From JBBSZK01 sp964428325 (lineage in GTDB: Archaea; Nanobdellota; Nanobdellia; Pacearchaeales; GW2011-AR1): a stretch of 42,437 bases of DNA. The position numbers and the translations under genes are program-made. The stretch covers positions 1 through 42,437 of the forward strand of contig CAYRXU010000005.1 of assembly GCA_964428325.1 (NCBI GenBank), read 5' to 3'. The notes under the pieces were generated by a model. It did not search any database. It saw only the letters and a list, made by a program, of their open reading frames with translations, and was not told where the DNA came from. Positions 8,279 to 16,611 of the stretch are shown one piece after another (the first letter of the stretch is position 1; every line of letters starts with the position of its first letter).

Positions 8279-8833
8279 ATGACACTCTGGCTATGGGCTC
8301 TTATCGGCATTGTTGTTATCATTGCAATAGTTTTCATCTATTACTTCAACCGTTTTGTTACGTTATCAAACCGCATCGACAATTCTCTATCTCAAATAGA
8401 TGTCCAACTCAAGAAGCGAGCAGACCTTGTACCAAATCTTATCGAGACAGTCAAGGGTTACGCTAAACACGAGAAATCAATCATGACTGAAGTTACCAAA
8501 GCACGCGCAAGCGTCATGGGCGCAAGCAGCTTTGAAAAGCGTGCTCAGGCAGGGGCCAAACTCGGTGCAGCTATGGGTTCCCTTCTTGCAGTGGCAGAAA
8601 ACTATCCTCAGCTTAAGGCAAACGAGAACTTCATCCAGCTCCAGCAAGAGCTTTCAGCTATCGAGGATAAAATCGCCTACGCGCGACAGTCTTACAACGA
8701 CTCAATCCTAAGCTACAACAATAGCGTGGAGACTTTCCCAGGCACAGTATTTGCTAAGATGTACGGCCACAGTGAAAAGGCCTTCTTGCAGATCCCTGCA
8801 GAAGAGAAGAAAGTACCTAAGGTTAGCTTCTGA
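8279..8833 (+). CDS. lemA: LemA family protein
   Basis: A 184-residue membrane-anchored LemA protein. One N-terminal helix (about residues 3-24) is followed by the conserved coiled helical domain, with N-R-I-D-N-S-x-S-Q-I-D-V, the RADLVPNLIETVKGYA signature and, near the end, YNNSVETFPG. Length is normal for the family. The role of LemA is not settled. It lies two genes upstream of htpX, a neighbour it has in many genomes, which hints at a shared role in membrane protein quality control. Confidence 0.95.
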   Translation: MTLWLWALIGIVVIIAIVFIYYFNRFVTLSNRIDNSLSQIDVQLKKRADLVPNLIETVKGYAKHEKSIMTEVTKARASVMGASSFEKRAQAGAKLGAAMGSLLAVAENYPQLKANENFIQLQQELSAIEDKIAYARQSYNDSILSYNNSVETFPGTVFAKMYGHSEKAFLQIPAEEKKVPKVSF

Positions 8834-8872
8834 TATCTAAATTAATATAAAGTTGGATTATCTTTTTTGACA

Positions 8873-9337
8873 ATGGGAGAAATAAATTGGAAAGATAAAT
8901 GCTGGATTACAACAATCTATCTCATAAGGCCCGATGGCAAAGTTCTTCTTTCAATGAATAAGAACATGAAAACATGGATTCCAATCGGAGGCCACATAGA
9001 GATAGGTGAAACTCCGGAGGAAGCTGTAATTAGAGAGGTTGCAGAGGAAACAGGGTTCTCATTTGAGTTCGCTAGCCTTCCAGAGATTTATCACCGCGGA
9101 CAAATGCGAGTCATAAAGCCATATCACATCCAGATTGAAAAAGTCCATCATCATGGCCACCATATCAATATCGTTTTCTTCGGTAGGTGCACAAAATGGA
9201 ATGACAAAAAAGAGACAGACGAAAATGAAGAATTGCGCTGGTTTTCAGCGCAAGAGTTGGAATCCTCTCGCGGCAAGCTATTTGATAGTGTTATAGATAA
9301 TTCCCTTGCAGCAATCAAGGCAGTCCATCGTAACTAG
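8873..9337 (+). CDS. Nudix hydrolase
   Basis: A 154-residue Nudix protein that would cleave a nucleoside diphosphate linked to another moiety. The full Nudix box G-x5-E-x7-R-E-U-x-E-E-x-G-U runs over residues about 40-62, with the core REVAEETGF. It contains an unusual histidine cluster after the box (EKVHHHGHH). The ATG at 8873 is preferred over the TTG at 8867 because an AT-rich TATA-like element near 8847 lies 26 nt upstream. The substrate cannot be inferred. Confidence 0.92.
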   Translation: MGEINWKDKCWITTIYLIRPDGKVLLSMNKNMKTWIPIGGHIEIGETPEEAVIREVAEETGFSFEFASLPEIYHRGQMRVIKPYHIQIEKVHHHGHHINIVFFGRCTKWNDKKETDENEELRWFSAQELESSRGKLFDSVIDNSLAAIKAVHRN

Positions 9338-9379
9338 TTCTTTCATATAACTTATAAACTGCAAGCATCTTTCCTGCAT

Positions 9380-10276
9380 ATGGTAGAACGCCTTTCTTTT
9401 GAAGATCAAATCTCCCGTAACAAGACCAAATCAGCTGTGCTCATGGCAGTTATTGTTGTTTTCTTCATCGTTCTGGGCTATGTCATCGCCCAACTATTCG
9501 ACCCTTCCTATTTCTTCATCATTATGATAATCTCAATTATCTTCTCGCTTAGCTATACAATCATCAGCTACTATAACTCGGACAAAATAGCCCTTGCTTC
9601 AGTAAACGCTAAGCCGGCCTCCTCAACACAACACAGGGCATTCTTTCACGCAGCGGAGAATATGGCTATCGCTTCAGGGTTGCCAATGCCTCGCCTATTC
9701 GTCATGAATTCCTCTGAGATCAACGCATTCGCCTCAGGCCGCGATCCACAACATGCAGTCATCTGCGTCACCACTGGCGCTCTCGAGAAGCTAAGCAAGC
9801 ATGAGCTAGAAGGTGTCATCGCACATGAAATGGCGCATATAGCCAACTTCGATATCCGTTTCATGACTTTGACAGCAGTCATGATTGGACTTATCTCAAT
9901 TGTTTCAGAGTTATTCTTAAGAAGCTTATGGCTATCCGATAACCGAGACAACCGTACAGGAATAATCTTGATTGTAGTAGGTCTTTTATTCGCCATACTT
10001 GCACCTATTGCGGCCCGGATTGTCTCACTTGCCATCTCTCGAAGAAGAGAATATCTAGCAGACGCCACAGGCGTTAAGCTAACACGATACCCTTCAGGAC
10101 TTGCAGGTGCACTAAGAAAAATCAAGGCAGAACACATACCAAAACAAGAGACTCAAAAGTTCAGCCACGCAGTAGCTCCTCTCTTCATCTCAGACCCATT
10201 CAAACAGAAGTTCACTAATCTCTTTGCCACTCATCCTCCAATTGATGAAAGAATCAAGCGTATAGAATCAATGTAA
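9380..10276 (+). CDS. htpX: HtpX-like membrane zinc metalloprotease (M48)
   Basis: A 298-residue protease that degrades damaged membrane proteins. Two N-terminal transmembrane helices (about 17-40 and 44-65) precede the metalloprotease domain. The zinc motif is HEMAH (H149, E150, H153). The third ligand is E224 in RRREYLADA, and two more helices lie between them. Length and order match HtpX. A TATA-like ttataa about 26 nt before the ATG supports the start. It lies near lemA, as in many genomes. Confidence 0.95.
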   Translation: MVERLSFEDQISRNKTKSAVLMAVIVVFFIVLGYVIAQLFDPSYFFIIMIISIIFSLSYTIISYYNSDKIALASVNAKPASSTQHRAFFHAAENMAIASGLPMPRLFVMNSSEINAFASGRDPQHAVICVTTGALEKLSKHELEGVIAHEMAHIANFDIRFMTLTAVMIGLISIVSELFLRSLWLSDNRDNRTGIILIVVGLLFAILAPIAARIVSLAISRRREYLADATGVKLTRYPSGLAGALRKIKAEHIPKQETQKFSHAVAPLFISDPFKQKFTNLFATHPPIDERIKRIESM

Positions 10277-10380
10277 CTTATCGAGACACAGCCTAACGAC
10301 TGAATTAAAATTAGTAGACACAGAGCCATTTTCTTGAACTAAACTATGGCAAATGTAATCAATCTGGCAATTTATGTTTT

Positions 10381-12300
10381 TCAGCAATAGTTATCTACGC
10401 CGTATTGTGTTACTGGTCCAGCAACATCCTGGAGATACTCTGTGTATTCTGCAGCAGTAGCAGAGTCTGTAACGCTATTCCAGATAACAAGGCCGTCAAC
10501 TCCAAGATCGAATGGATAATAATAACTGTGATTAATATTGTAACTATTACGGATTAATTGCGAATCGTGATTCCCTGGGAAGTTTGCACTTATGAATGTA
10601 AGGGCTATGTAAGGCGCAACAGTTCTACCGCCTACTCTGTTTGACACACGTATAGATTCGTTGACAACTGTGCCTACTATTGCGATGTTATCTCCAACCT
10701 GTATTTCTCCAGGCCACCAAGCACTACCTGACAAACTTGAATTGACCCATAGTTGCTGATATATTTCTGGATAAAGTGCATCCGAAGCTCTAGTAAGCCA
10801 ATCAAGTTGATTATTCAAACCTCTTCTACAAGCATTGAGGCCTATAGTGGGGTCTCCCGGCAACTGAGGACAAACAGGGGTTGCAGCGTTATAGTGTGGG
10901 ACAATAGGGTACCCATAATAGCCCCAAACTGCTCTAGGCCTAAGGCGCTTGCCCATGTTGATAGTCTCGTTCCACAGTAGAATTGTCGCATTATTGAACT
11001 CGGCTCCAGCAGCAGCCTCAATCTGAGGGTAGGTCATGCCTGCCGTGTTGTGGTTTGCAAGATAATAATCAATAGATTCGTTGATATACTTCCAATTCTG
11101 CCAAACATAGTTCCATTCCCATAGGGGGTGCCAGGATTCATAGTCAATTATAATGTATCCTGTCCAATTTGGATCTGGAACTTCACTTGCCAGATGCTGT
11201 TGGGCAATGCGTAAATGTTCAGTTATGTTGACTCTTTGAGGAATGCCCCCATTGTACTCGGTATTCCCAACGTAGTATGGATATGTTCCGAAATATCCTT
11301 GGTTCAGTATTTTAGTCTTAAACAATCCTGAGCTTTGTATGGAAGGGTAATTTTCTATTGGTATCTGTCCTGAACTAGAACCAACAACGTTCCACAAATA
11401 TCCACATAGCGCAGGATCTTGTTCAGAGCTATCTGAAGGAATATAGACCTCCGAACTGCTTAAGCATCCCCTGTCATTTCCATCAACGCGCCCATCTCCA
11501 TCGTCGTCGATACCATTTGAACACGCAATGCTTGTCAGTACGGAAATTGTTATAGCACGACTTGTAAGGCTTATCGAGCTGTTTGCGACTGAAGTCGCAA
11601 TAAATCTATACTCTCCAACAGGGCTAGCACTCCAGTTGAAGAAATAGGTATTGCTACTTACAGATCCAAGGGCAGAGGAAACTGGGGCCCACACAGCCCC
11701 TTCATGTCTTTCGATATTAAACTGCACATCGCTTCCAATACAATTTATAGTATTAAGAGTAAGGGTGATATTATCTCCAAGTGCTACAATGGAAGGTACT
11801 GGGTTTGTTCCACTAAGCCAATCACTTGTCAAAAACTGGCATGTCTGTGATGTCTGAATTTCTCCTGTAGTTGAAGAACATGCCACTGGAACATGGTAAG
11901 GGGAGCAGATTCTTCTAGGATCAAGTATAGGTGCAAGATCAACGCTATCTGGACCGGTAATCTCATTGCTAGAAAAGATAAATCTCTCGCTTTCGAACTC
12001 ATCAAAAGATGCAACCTCTCTTTCAATCGTCCTACTTGTTGATTGATTATTAAAAACAAAACCAATTCCTGTTAGGTTGCCTGAACCACTTCTTCGAGTA
12101 ACACGCAACGAAGTAGCCGTATCATTGCTGACGCATTCGGTAGCTAATAACTGCACGCTTAGACACTCGTTAGTCGGAGCAGATTCGGTAGATTTCTTAA
12201 GAAACGGAAATAAAACAAAAGCTAAAGTAGTAACAAGAATCACGCCTATAAGCATAACAAGCATGCCTGTTACAATAGAACTCAATCCAGCCCTCTTCAT
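10381..12300 (-). CDS. Secreted pilin-anchored protein with GH56 hyaluronidase domain
   Basis: A 639-residue surface protein. Residues 1-36 are a pilin/archaellin-like N-terminus (KRAGLSSIVTG, then a long hydrophobic helix). Residues about 45-255 look like one or more beta-sandwich regions with several cysteines and N-glycosylation sequons. Residues 260-280 form an acidic NGIDDDGDGRVD calcium-binding linker. Residues about 298-630 align well with animal and bee-venom hyaluronidases: C299-x2-LWNV, NGGIPQ, IIIDYESWHPLW, LRPRAVWGYYGYP, ALYPEIY, and VDGLVIWN. The catalytic pair would be D386 and E388, with Y461/Y462, Y514 and W607 as likely active-site aromatics. The final C639 may pair with C299. 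The enzyme would hydrolyse hyaluronan- or chondroitin-like polymers outside the cell; the true substrate is unknown. A TATA box lies 25 nt before the ATG. Confidence 0.85.
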   Translation of the reverse strand: MKRAGLSSIVTGMLVMLIGVILVTTLAFVLFPFLKKSTESAPTNECLSVQLLATECVSNDTATSLRVTRRSGSGNLTGIGFVFNNQSTSRTIEREVASFDEFESERFIFSSNEITGPDSVDLAPILDPRRICSPYHVPVACSSTTGEIQTSQTCQFLTSDWLSGTNPVPSIVALGDNITLTLNTINCIGSDVQFNIERHEGAVWAPVSSALGSVSSNTYFFNWSASPVGEYRFIATSVANSSISLTSRAITISVLTSIACSNGIDDDGDGRVDGNDRGCLSSSEVYIPSDSSEQDPALCGYLWNVVGSSSGQIPIENYPSIQSSGLFKTKILNQGYFGTYPYYVGNTEYNGGIPQRVNITEHLRIAQQHLASEVPDPNWTGYIIIDYESWHPLWEWNYVWQNWKYINESIDYYLANHNTAGMTYPQIEAAAGAEFNNATILLWNETINMGKRLRPRAVWGYYGYPIVPHYNAATPVCPQLPGDPTIGLNACRRGLNNQLDWLTRASDALYPEIYQQLWVNSSLSGSAWWPGEIQVGDNIAIVGTVVNESIRVSNRVGGRTVAPYIALTFISANFPGNHDSQLIRNSYNINHSYYYPFDLGVDGLVIWNSVTDSATAAEYTEYLQDVAGPVTQYGVDNYC

Positions 12301-12321
12301 GACACTCTATCTTTAAACTCC

Positions 12322-12329
12322 TTTAAATA
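12322..12329 (-). promoter_or_regulatory. TATA box of the GH56 gene
   Basis: On the minus strand this reads tatttaaa and is centred about 25 nt before the ATG at 12300. It lies between the end of the cyclase-like gene and the hyaluronidase gene, so the latter probably has its own leaderless transcript. Confidence 0.55.
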
Positions 12330-12334
12330 GACTA

Positions 12335-14239
12335 TTATTCTTGTCTCTTAAGGAAACCGGATATAAATCCTTCATGTGATCCTCTGTCCTTAAGAGAAAG
12401 AACTCTCCAGGCATCCACACTTCTAGCTTTCTCTGCTTTCACATTATTCATAATCATTGTGTAAAGTTCGTGCGAGACAAGTGTCTGCGCATCAGATGAG
12501 CTTGCAAGCCGCTTAGCAGATGGAATGAATGATGTTGTAGCAGTAAACGAGAACTCTCCGTTCTTCATCTCACTAATTATCTCTCCGCGTGCAGCTCCGA
12601 CACCAAATTTTGCCTTTTGCTTAGACTTCTGATTATGCTGCGTTAATGCTTGTTCTGCATCTTTAGCCAATCGTATAGCTAGCATCTCAGGATTCACACT
12701 CCGTGTTAGTCGTGGGCTGAAAAGGACTACATGGTGCTCGCCATGCGTGTAAACGCGAGCACCTTTCTTCTGTGCATCAGTTAGGAGAGGGGTAATGGCC
12801 TCTTCTCCATGTGCTCCTTCAAGTCTGATGGCCACTCCAATTGCCTGTTCCTTTGCACCATCCATAGTCGTCTTGGAAGGAAGCGAGCGGAACTTAGTAG
12901 CACTCAAGGGCAATGGCTCAACTATACGTTGTGAAGGAGATCTATATCGCAAGTAAACGTTAGTTGCAACAGCAAGACCCGCAACTGCAAGAATAGCAAC
13001 CCACCAAAGATTCTTCAGTGTTCCGCTTACAGCTCCTATCTCGCCGATACCAATAGCGCGTCCTGTAAGAGCGACATTTGAAGCAAAGAAATCCTCAACA
13101 CCATCATAAACTTTAACTGAATAAGTATTGTCTGGTGCACGCAAGGTGTATCGCTTCATTCCACCAACAGGAAGTTCAACATCCATCAATTCACGATAGT
13201 CTCCAATGATAATTTCAACACTCTTGCGATAAGGCACATTTCCCGTATTAGTTACAGTTAGCGTAGCGTTAGTGATATCAAAGGAAGCATGTTCATATTC
13301 ATCAACATAGAACAATCTGCGGTTATCAACATCGCCGATCACAGCCTCAATCTTCCAATAGCCAGGTTGTGCATATTGTGGAAGAACAAATGATAAACTT
13401 TGTCCTGTGTGCACAAGTTGCTCTGCAAAACTTTCTCCATCTGGCTGAGAAACAATAACGCGCGCATCATCTGATCTGCGTTCGCCGCTTTGATCGTAAG
13501 CATCAACTTGGTAAACAATTGTTGCATTAGGAGTCATGCTTTCAGTCTCACTAAGAGCAACATCAATCGATCGTAGCACGCTCTTCACAATCAGGGTTGT
13601 TTCAAGAGTGCCTTCATTGGTCAATTCACCGTCGCTACTTCGTTCACTTGCCTGCAAGATAATTACATGTCTTCCAGCAGGAACTGAATTTGGGATGGTA
13701 AAGTTTAGGCTAAAGGTCCCATTCACAGTAGCTCCTGTATATCTCAACTTGAGAGCATCATTGCTCGCGCTAATGGTTCCACGAGGGTTGTCTCCGTTTG
13801 CTTTGATTGCAGTTCCTCGGATAAAGACATTTTGTCCTGGCTCAAGTGGAGAATCAATAGCTTCAAGTCTCAAGGTAATTGTCTTATGAATTTGGAATGT
13901 ACTTGTCTCAACATGATCGCCACCATAATCTCCGCGAAGCGTGCAATCTCCAGAAAGCTGACTGACGATAGAACGAGTAAGAACAATATCTAAGTTAACA
14001 TCACGCGAAGCACCTGCACTCAAACTCAAGGGTGAACGATAAAGCTCAACATTTCCTTGGCCACAATGCAATGCGACCGAGAGAAAACCATTTGTGTTTT
14101 CATCTGCCTGCACATGCACATTAAGAGTCAGAGTATCTTCTAAATTGTAAACGCTTTCACCATGTGATATTATCATGCTCGCAGAAACGCTAGCACTAAG
14201 TAGAACAAGAGCAACCACTAAAATCACCAAGCTTTTCAT
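12335..14239 (-). CDS. Ig-like membrane protein with cytoplasmic cyclase-like domain
   Basis: A 634-residue protein with a signal peptide (about residues 1-20), then roughly 390 residues of extracellular beta-sandwich (Ig/CARDB-like) repeats, one transmembrane helix near residues 410-430, and a cytoplasmic region. The cytoplasmic part (about 462-617) has the layout of a class III nucleotide cyclase domain: an opening strand, HHVVLFSP, KFGVGAARGEII, then SFTATTSFIPSAKRLA and LVSHELY. The metal-binding aspartates are not evident, so it may be a degenerate sensor or scaffold. The ATG at 14239 is favoured over GTG at 14248 because tatataaa lies 26 nt upstream. It is 34 nt upstream of the GH56 gene on the same strand. 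Confidence 0.65.
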   Translation of the reverse strand: MKSLVILVVALVLLSASVSASMIISHGESVYNLEDTLTLNVHVQADENTNGFLSVALHCGQGNVELYRSPLSLSAGASRDVNLDIVLTRSIVSQLSGDCTLRGDYGGDHVETSTFQIHKTITLRLEAIDSPLEPGQNVFIRGTAIKANGDNPRGTISASNDALKLRYTGATVNGTFSLNFTIPNSVPAGRHVIILQASERSSDGELTNEGTLETTLIVKSVLRSIDVALSETESMTPNATIVYQVDAYDQSGERRSDDARVIVSQPDGESFAEQLVHTGQSLSFVLPQYAQPGYWKIEAVIGDVDNRRLFYVDEYEHASFDITNATLTVTNTGNVPYRKSVEIIIGDYRELMDVELPVGGMKRYTLRAPDNTYSVKVYDGVEDFFASNVALTGRAIGIGEIGAVSGTLKNLWWVAILAVAGLAVATNVYLRYRSPSQRIVEPLPLSATKFRSLPSKTTMDGAKEQAIGVAIRLEGAHGEEAITPLLTDAQKKGARVYTHGEHHVVLFSPRLTRSVNPEMLAIRLAKDAEQALTQHNQKSKQKAKFGVGAARGEIISEMKNGEFSFTATTSFIPSAKRLASSSDAQTLVSHELYTMIMNNVKAEKARSVDAWRVLSLKDRGSHEGFISGFLKRQE

Positions 14240-14333
14240 ATGCACCACACGGACAAATTCTATATAAATATGTCGTCAGTATATCGTATCATTCCTGACA
14301 TATTTTTATAAAGCTGCACGCCCTAAGGCAAGC

Positions 14334-15461
14334 ATGGAAAAAGGGGATTTCTCAGTCACACCATGGTCGGTAGATGGAAAAGTTAACTATGAGGATCTTA
14401 TACAGAAGTTTGGCGTGGAGAAAATAACGCCCGAAGTTCAGAAAAAACTAGAGAAAATCACCAAGGAGGGCCATTTCATGCTTCGCAGAAAGGTCTTTTT
14501 CGCCCACCGCGATCTCGCATGGCTTCTTTCAGAATATGAAAAAGGCAACAAGTTCTATCTCTACACAGGACGCTCACCTTCAGGCAAGATACATCTTGGT
14601 CACCTAATGCCCTGGATATTCACCAAATGGCTTCAAGACCAGACAGGAGCAGAGCTGTGGTTCCAATTCCCAGATGAAGAGAAGTTCCTTTTCAAGCAAG
14701 AGCTATCATTCAATGACACTCACGCCTATCTAAAAGACAACATGCTTGACATCATAGCTCTTGGCTTTGATCCAAAGAAGACTCATTTTATCGTTGACAC
14801 GCAACACGCAAACCTGTTATACAAACCTGCTTGTAAAGTTGCAAAGAAAATAACCTTCTCTATGGTCAAATCCTCATTCGGCCTTACCGATAGCGCAAAC
14901 ATAGGATCCATCTTTTACACGGCCATGCAGGCAGTCCCTGCATTTTTGCCTTCTGTTATTGCAAAGAAGAACATTCCTTGCCTTATCCCTCATGCAGTCG
15001 ACCAAGATCCACACTTCAGACTTACGAGAGATATTCTTCCAAAGCTTGGCCATTACAAACCAGCGTCAATACAATGCTCATTCCTCCCACCTTTAGCAGG
15101 CATTGATGGAAAGATGTCCTCATCAAAAGAAGAGACTGCCATTTACACAACCGACACCCCAGAGATGGTAAGGAAGAAAATCAACAAATACGCATTCTCG
15201 GGCGGAAAAGACACCCTGGAAGAGCACCGAAAGTATGGCGGCAACCCTGATGTCGATATCTCATTCCAATACCTTCGCATGCTTCTGGAGGAAGATGACA
15301 AGAAATTAGCAAAGATAGAGCACGATTACCGCTCTGGCAAGCTTCTATCTGGAGAACTCAAATCAATAGTCATAGAAAAAATAAATTCCTTCCTAAAAGA
15401 ACATCAGAAGAAACGAAAACTCGCGGAAAAGCAGATAAGCAAGTTTATCTATAAGGTCTAA
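14334..15461 (+). CDS. trpS: Tryptophanyl-tRNA synthetase
   Basis: Class I synthetase of 375 residues that charges tRNA-Trp. The HIGH-type motif is HLGH at 87-90, preceded by TGRSPSGKI. The KMSKS-type motif is KMSSS at 260-264. The CLIPHAVDQDPHFRLTRD segment is typical of archaeal and eukaryotic TrpRS. Length is normal for the archaeal type. A TATA-like tttttata at 14303-14310 lies 27 nt before the ATG. The 3' end overlaps the converging lysozyme gene by 4 nt. Confidence 0.96.
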   Translation: MEKGDFSVTPWSVDGKVNYEDLIQKFGVEKITPEVQKKLEKITKEGHFMLRRKVFFAHRDLAWLLSEYEKGNKFYLYTGRSPSGKIHLGHLMPWIFTKWLQDQTGAELWFQFPDEEKFLFKQELSFNDTHAYLKDNMLDIIALGFDPKKTHFIVDTQHANLLYKPACKVAKKITFSMVKSSFGLTDSANIGSIFYTAMQAVPAFLPSVIAKKNIPCLIPHAVDQDPHFRLTRDILPKLGHYKPASIQCSFLPPLAGIDGKMSSSKEETAIYTTDTPEMVRKKINKYAFSGGKDTLEEHRKYGGNPDVDISFQYLRMLLEEDDKKLAKIEHDYRSGKLLSGELKSIVIEKINSFLKEHQKKRKLAEKQISKFIYKV

Positions 15462-16129
15462 TTCTGCTTTTTGATATTTGACATTCTTTCAACAAGTTCA
15501 CGTCCACGATTGCCAACTTGGTTGTACCACCTTGAGTCTTTCATCTCCCGGGCAGCACTTACATAGTCTTCATTTATCAGAGCTCGGCGTAGCTTGACAA
15601 ACTTAGATAATTTTGTCTTTCCAAGATTGTAGGACATATTTGTGATAATTTCTTGCGCTCCTCCATCAAGCTCTTGCCAATCTTTAGTACCGACATAACT
15701 CTTGGCATCAGATAATGCCATCTCGATATCGTCAGCAAGGAGTTTTTCAATTTGTGATAGTTCAAGCTTTTGAGTCCCTCTGAAAACAGCATTATAATCC
15801 AATCCAAGTTTCTCAATCTTTTGTCGTGCATCCTCACGCTCAAGATTAAATCCAGCGCCTACTGTCCTAACGCCTTCACCATCATCATAAGATATTTCCC
15901 TGACGTCTTCATGGCGTTTAATATCTTTCACTAGCCTAGGATAATCAAAAGAAGAGACAGCTTTCTGTTCCACATGGGGAGCAGGTTGCACTTCTCTCAA
16001 TTCTAAAGAAGGTACATATTGTTCCACTTCTTCAGGCATCTCTGGATCATTCCAACATCCTCCGACCCAAAGAGCAGCGCTAACCGGCAGACTAAGTAGA
16101 ACGCCGTTTCGCAATGTTCTGTCTCTCAT
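15458..16129 (-). CDS. Phage T4-type lysozyme (GH24), probable lipoprotein
   Basis: A 223-residue secreted muramidase. The N-terminus (1-25) is a signal sequence ending in a lipobox-like V-G-G-C25, followed by a low-complexity acidic linker to about 58. Residues about 62-217 align with T4 lysozyme. The catalytic E74 (RHED), D83 (YDDGEG) and T89 (RTVG) have exactly the E11-x8-D20-x5-T26 spacing of T4, and the end keeps SRWYNQVGNR as in T4 SRWYNQTPNR. It should cut bacterial peptidoglycan; archaea do not have murein. Its ATG overlaps the stop of the gene upstream (TAATG), so the two are translationally coupled. Confidence 0.88.
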   Translation of the reverse strand: MRDRTLRNGVLLSLPVSAALWVGGCWNDPEMPEEVEQYVPSLELREVQPAPHVEQKAVSSFDYPRLVKDIKRHEDVREISYDDGEGVRTVGAGFNLEREDARQKIEKLGLDYNAVFRGTQKLELSQIEKLLADDIEMALSDAKSYVGTKDWQELDGGAQEIITNMSYNLGKTKLSKFVKLRRALINEDYVSAAREMKDSRWYNQVGNRGRELVERMSNIKKQN

Positions 16130-16512
16130 TATGCTGCTCTCCTTAGTTTCTTTGGAAGTACATCGCTTTCATGTGGCAATGCAATCAGCATTCCAAGTTC
16201 ATGGCGCATCGCGTCAAGCTTCGTGCCATCCTGAAAGTCGAGTACATGGCCTCTAGGATTCGCACCAAGCAACTCGTGGATAGCCCTGCGCACAGCGAAA
16301 GTGTCTTCCTCGCTCGGCTCGCGCGCTTCATAATCTCCAACCATAATTACACGAGGATTCAACTCAAAAGAAACCCCTCCTCTGTAAAACTCTCCCTTAT
16401 GGATAACTCCGCTATAAGAAGGCAATAAAGAAGCAACACCTTTAACGATACCTTCCGGTGCAGCAGGCAGTTCATAGCCCGTGTGTCTTAAGATAAGGTC
16501 TCTTTTCATCAT
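16129..16512 (-). CDS. Hypothetical protein coupled to the lysozyme gene
   Basis: A 127-residue protein of unknown function, without a signal peptide or membrane helix. It has a basic N-terminus and tail (KKLRRAA), a G-rich middle (GEFYRGGVSF) and an acidic helical stretch around EPSEEDTFAVRRAIHELL. The ATG at 16512 is chosen because a TATA-like box at about 16533-16542 lies 26 nt upstream; a TTG at 16533 is less likely. Its TAA overlaps the lysozyme ATG by one base. The coupling suggests a linked role, such as control, accessory or protection, but nothing in the sequence proves one. Confidence 0.7.
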   Translation of the reverse strand: MMKRDLILRHTGYELPAAPEGIVKGVASLLPSYSGVIHKGEFYRGGVSFELNPRVIMVGDYEAREPSEEDTFAVRRAIHELLGANPRGHVLDFQDGTKLDAMRHELGMLIALPHESDVLPKKLRRAA

Positions 16513-16611
16513 ATTAATTCCCCAAAATCTCAATATTTAAACCTTTGTATTGTTGCCCCATTTTAGGAGTAACATAATAAGGTTTAAAAATAATGCAAGT
16601 TTTTTTCGCTT

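Noticed and set aside
8092..8466. Reading frame spanning the 100-N gap
   Set aside because: It only exists because N bases are not read as stops and it overlaps lemA in another frame.
9646..10137. Reading frame of 163 codons antisense to htpX
   Set aside because: htpX is certain from its HEMAH motif; the antisense frame has no recognisable domain and depends on the codon bias of the real gene.
10277..10380. Possible small RNA or gene between htpX and the GH56 gene
   Set aside because: The 104-nt stretch has no open frame of useful length and no clear hairpin; it is simply the space between two converging genes.
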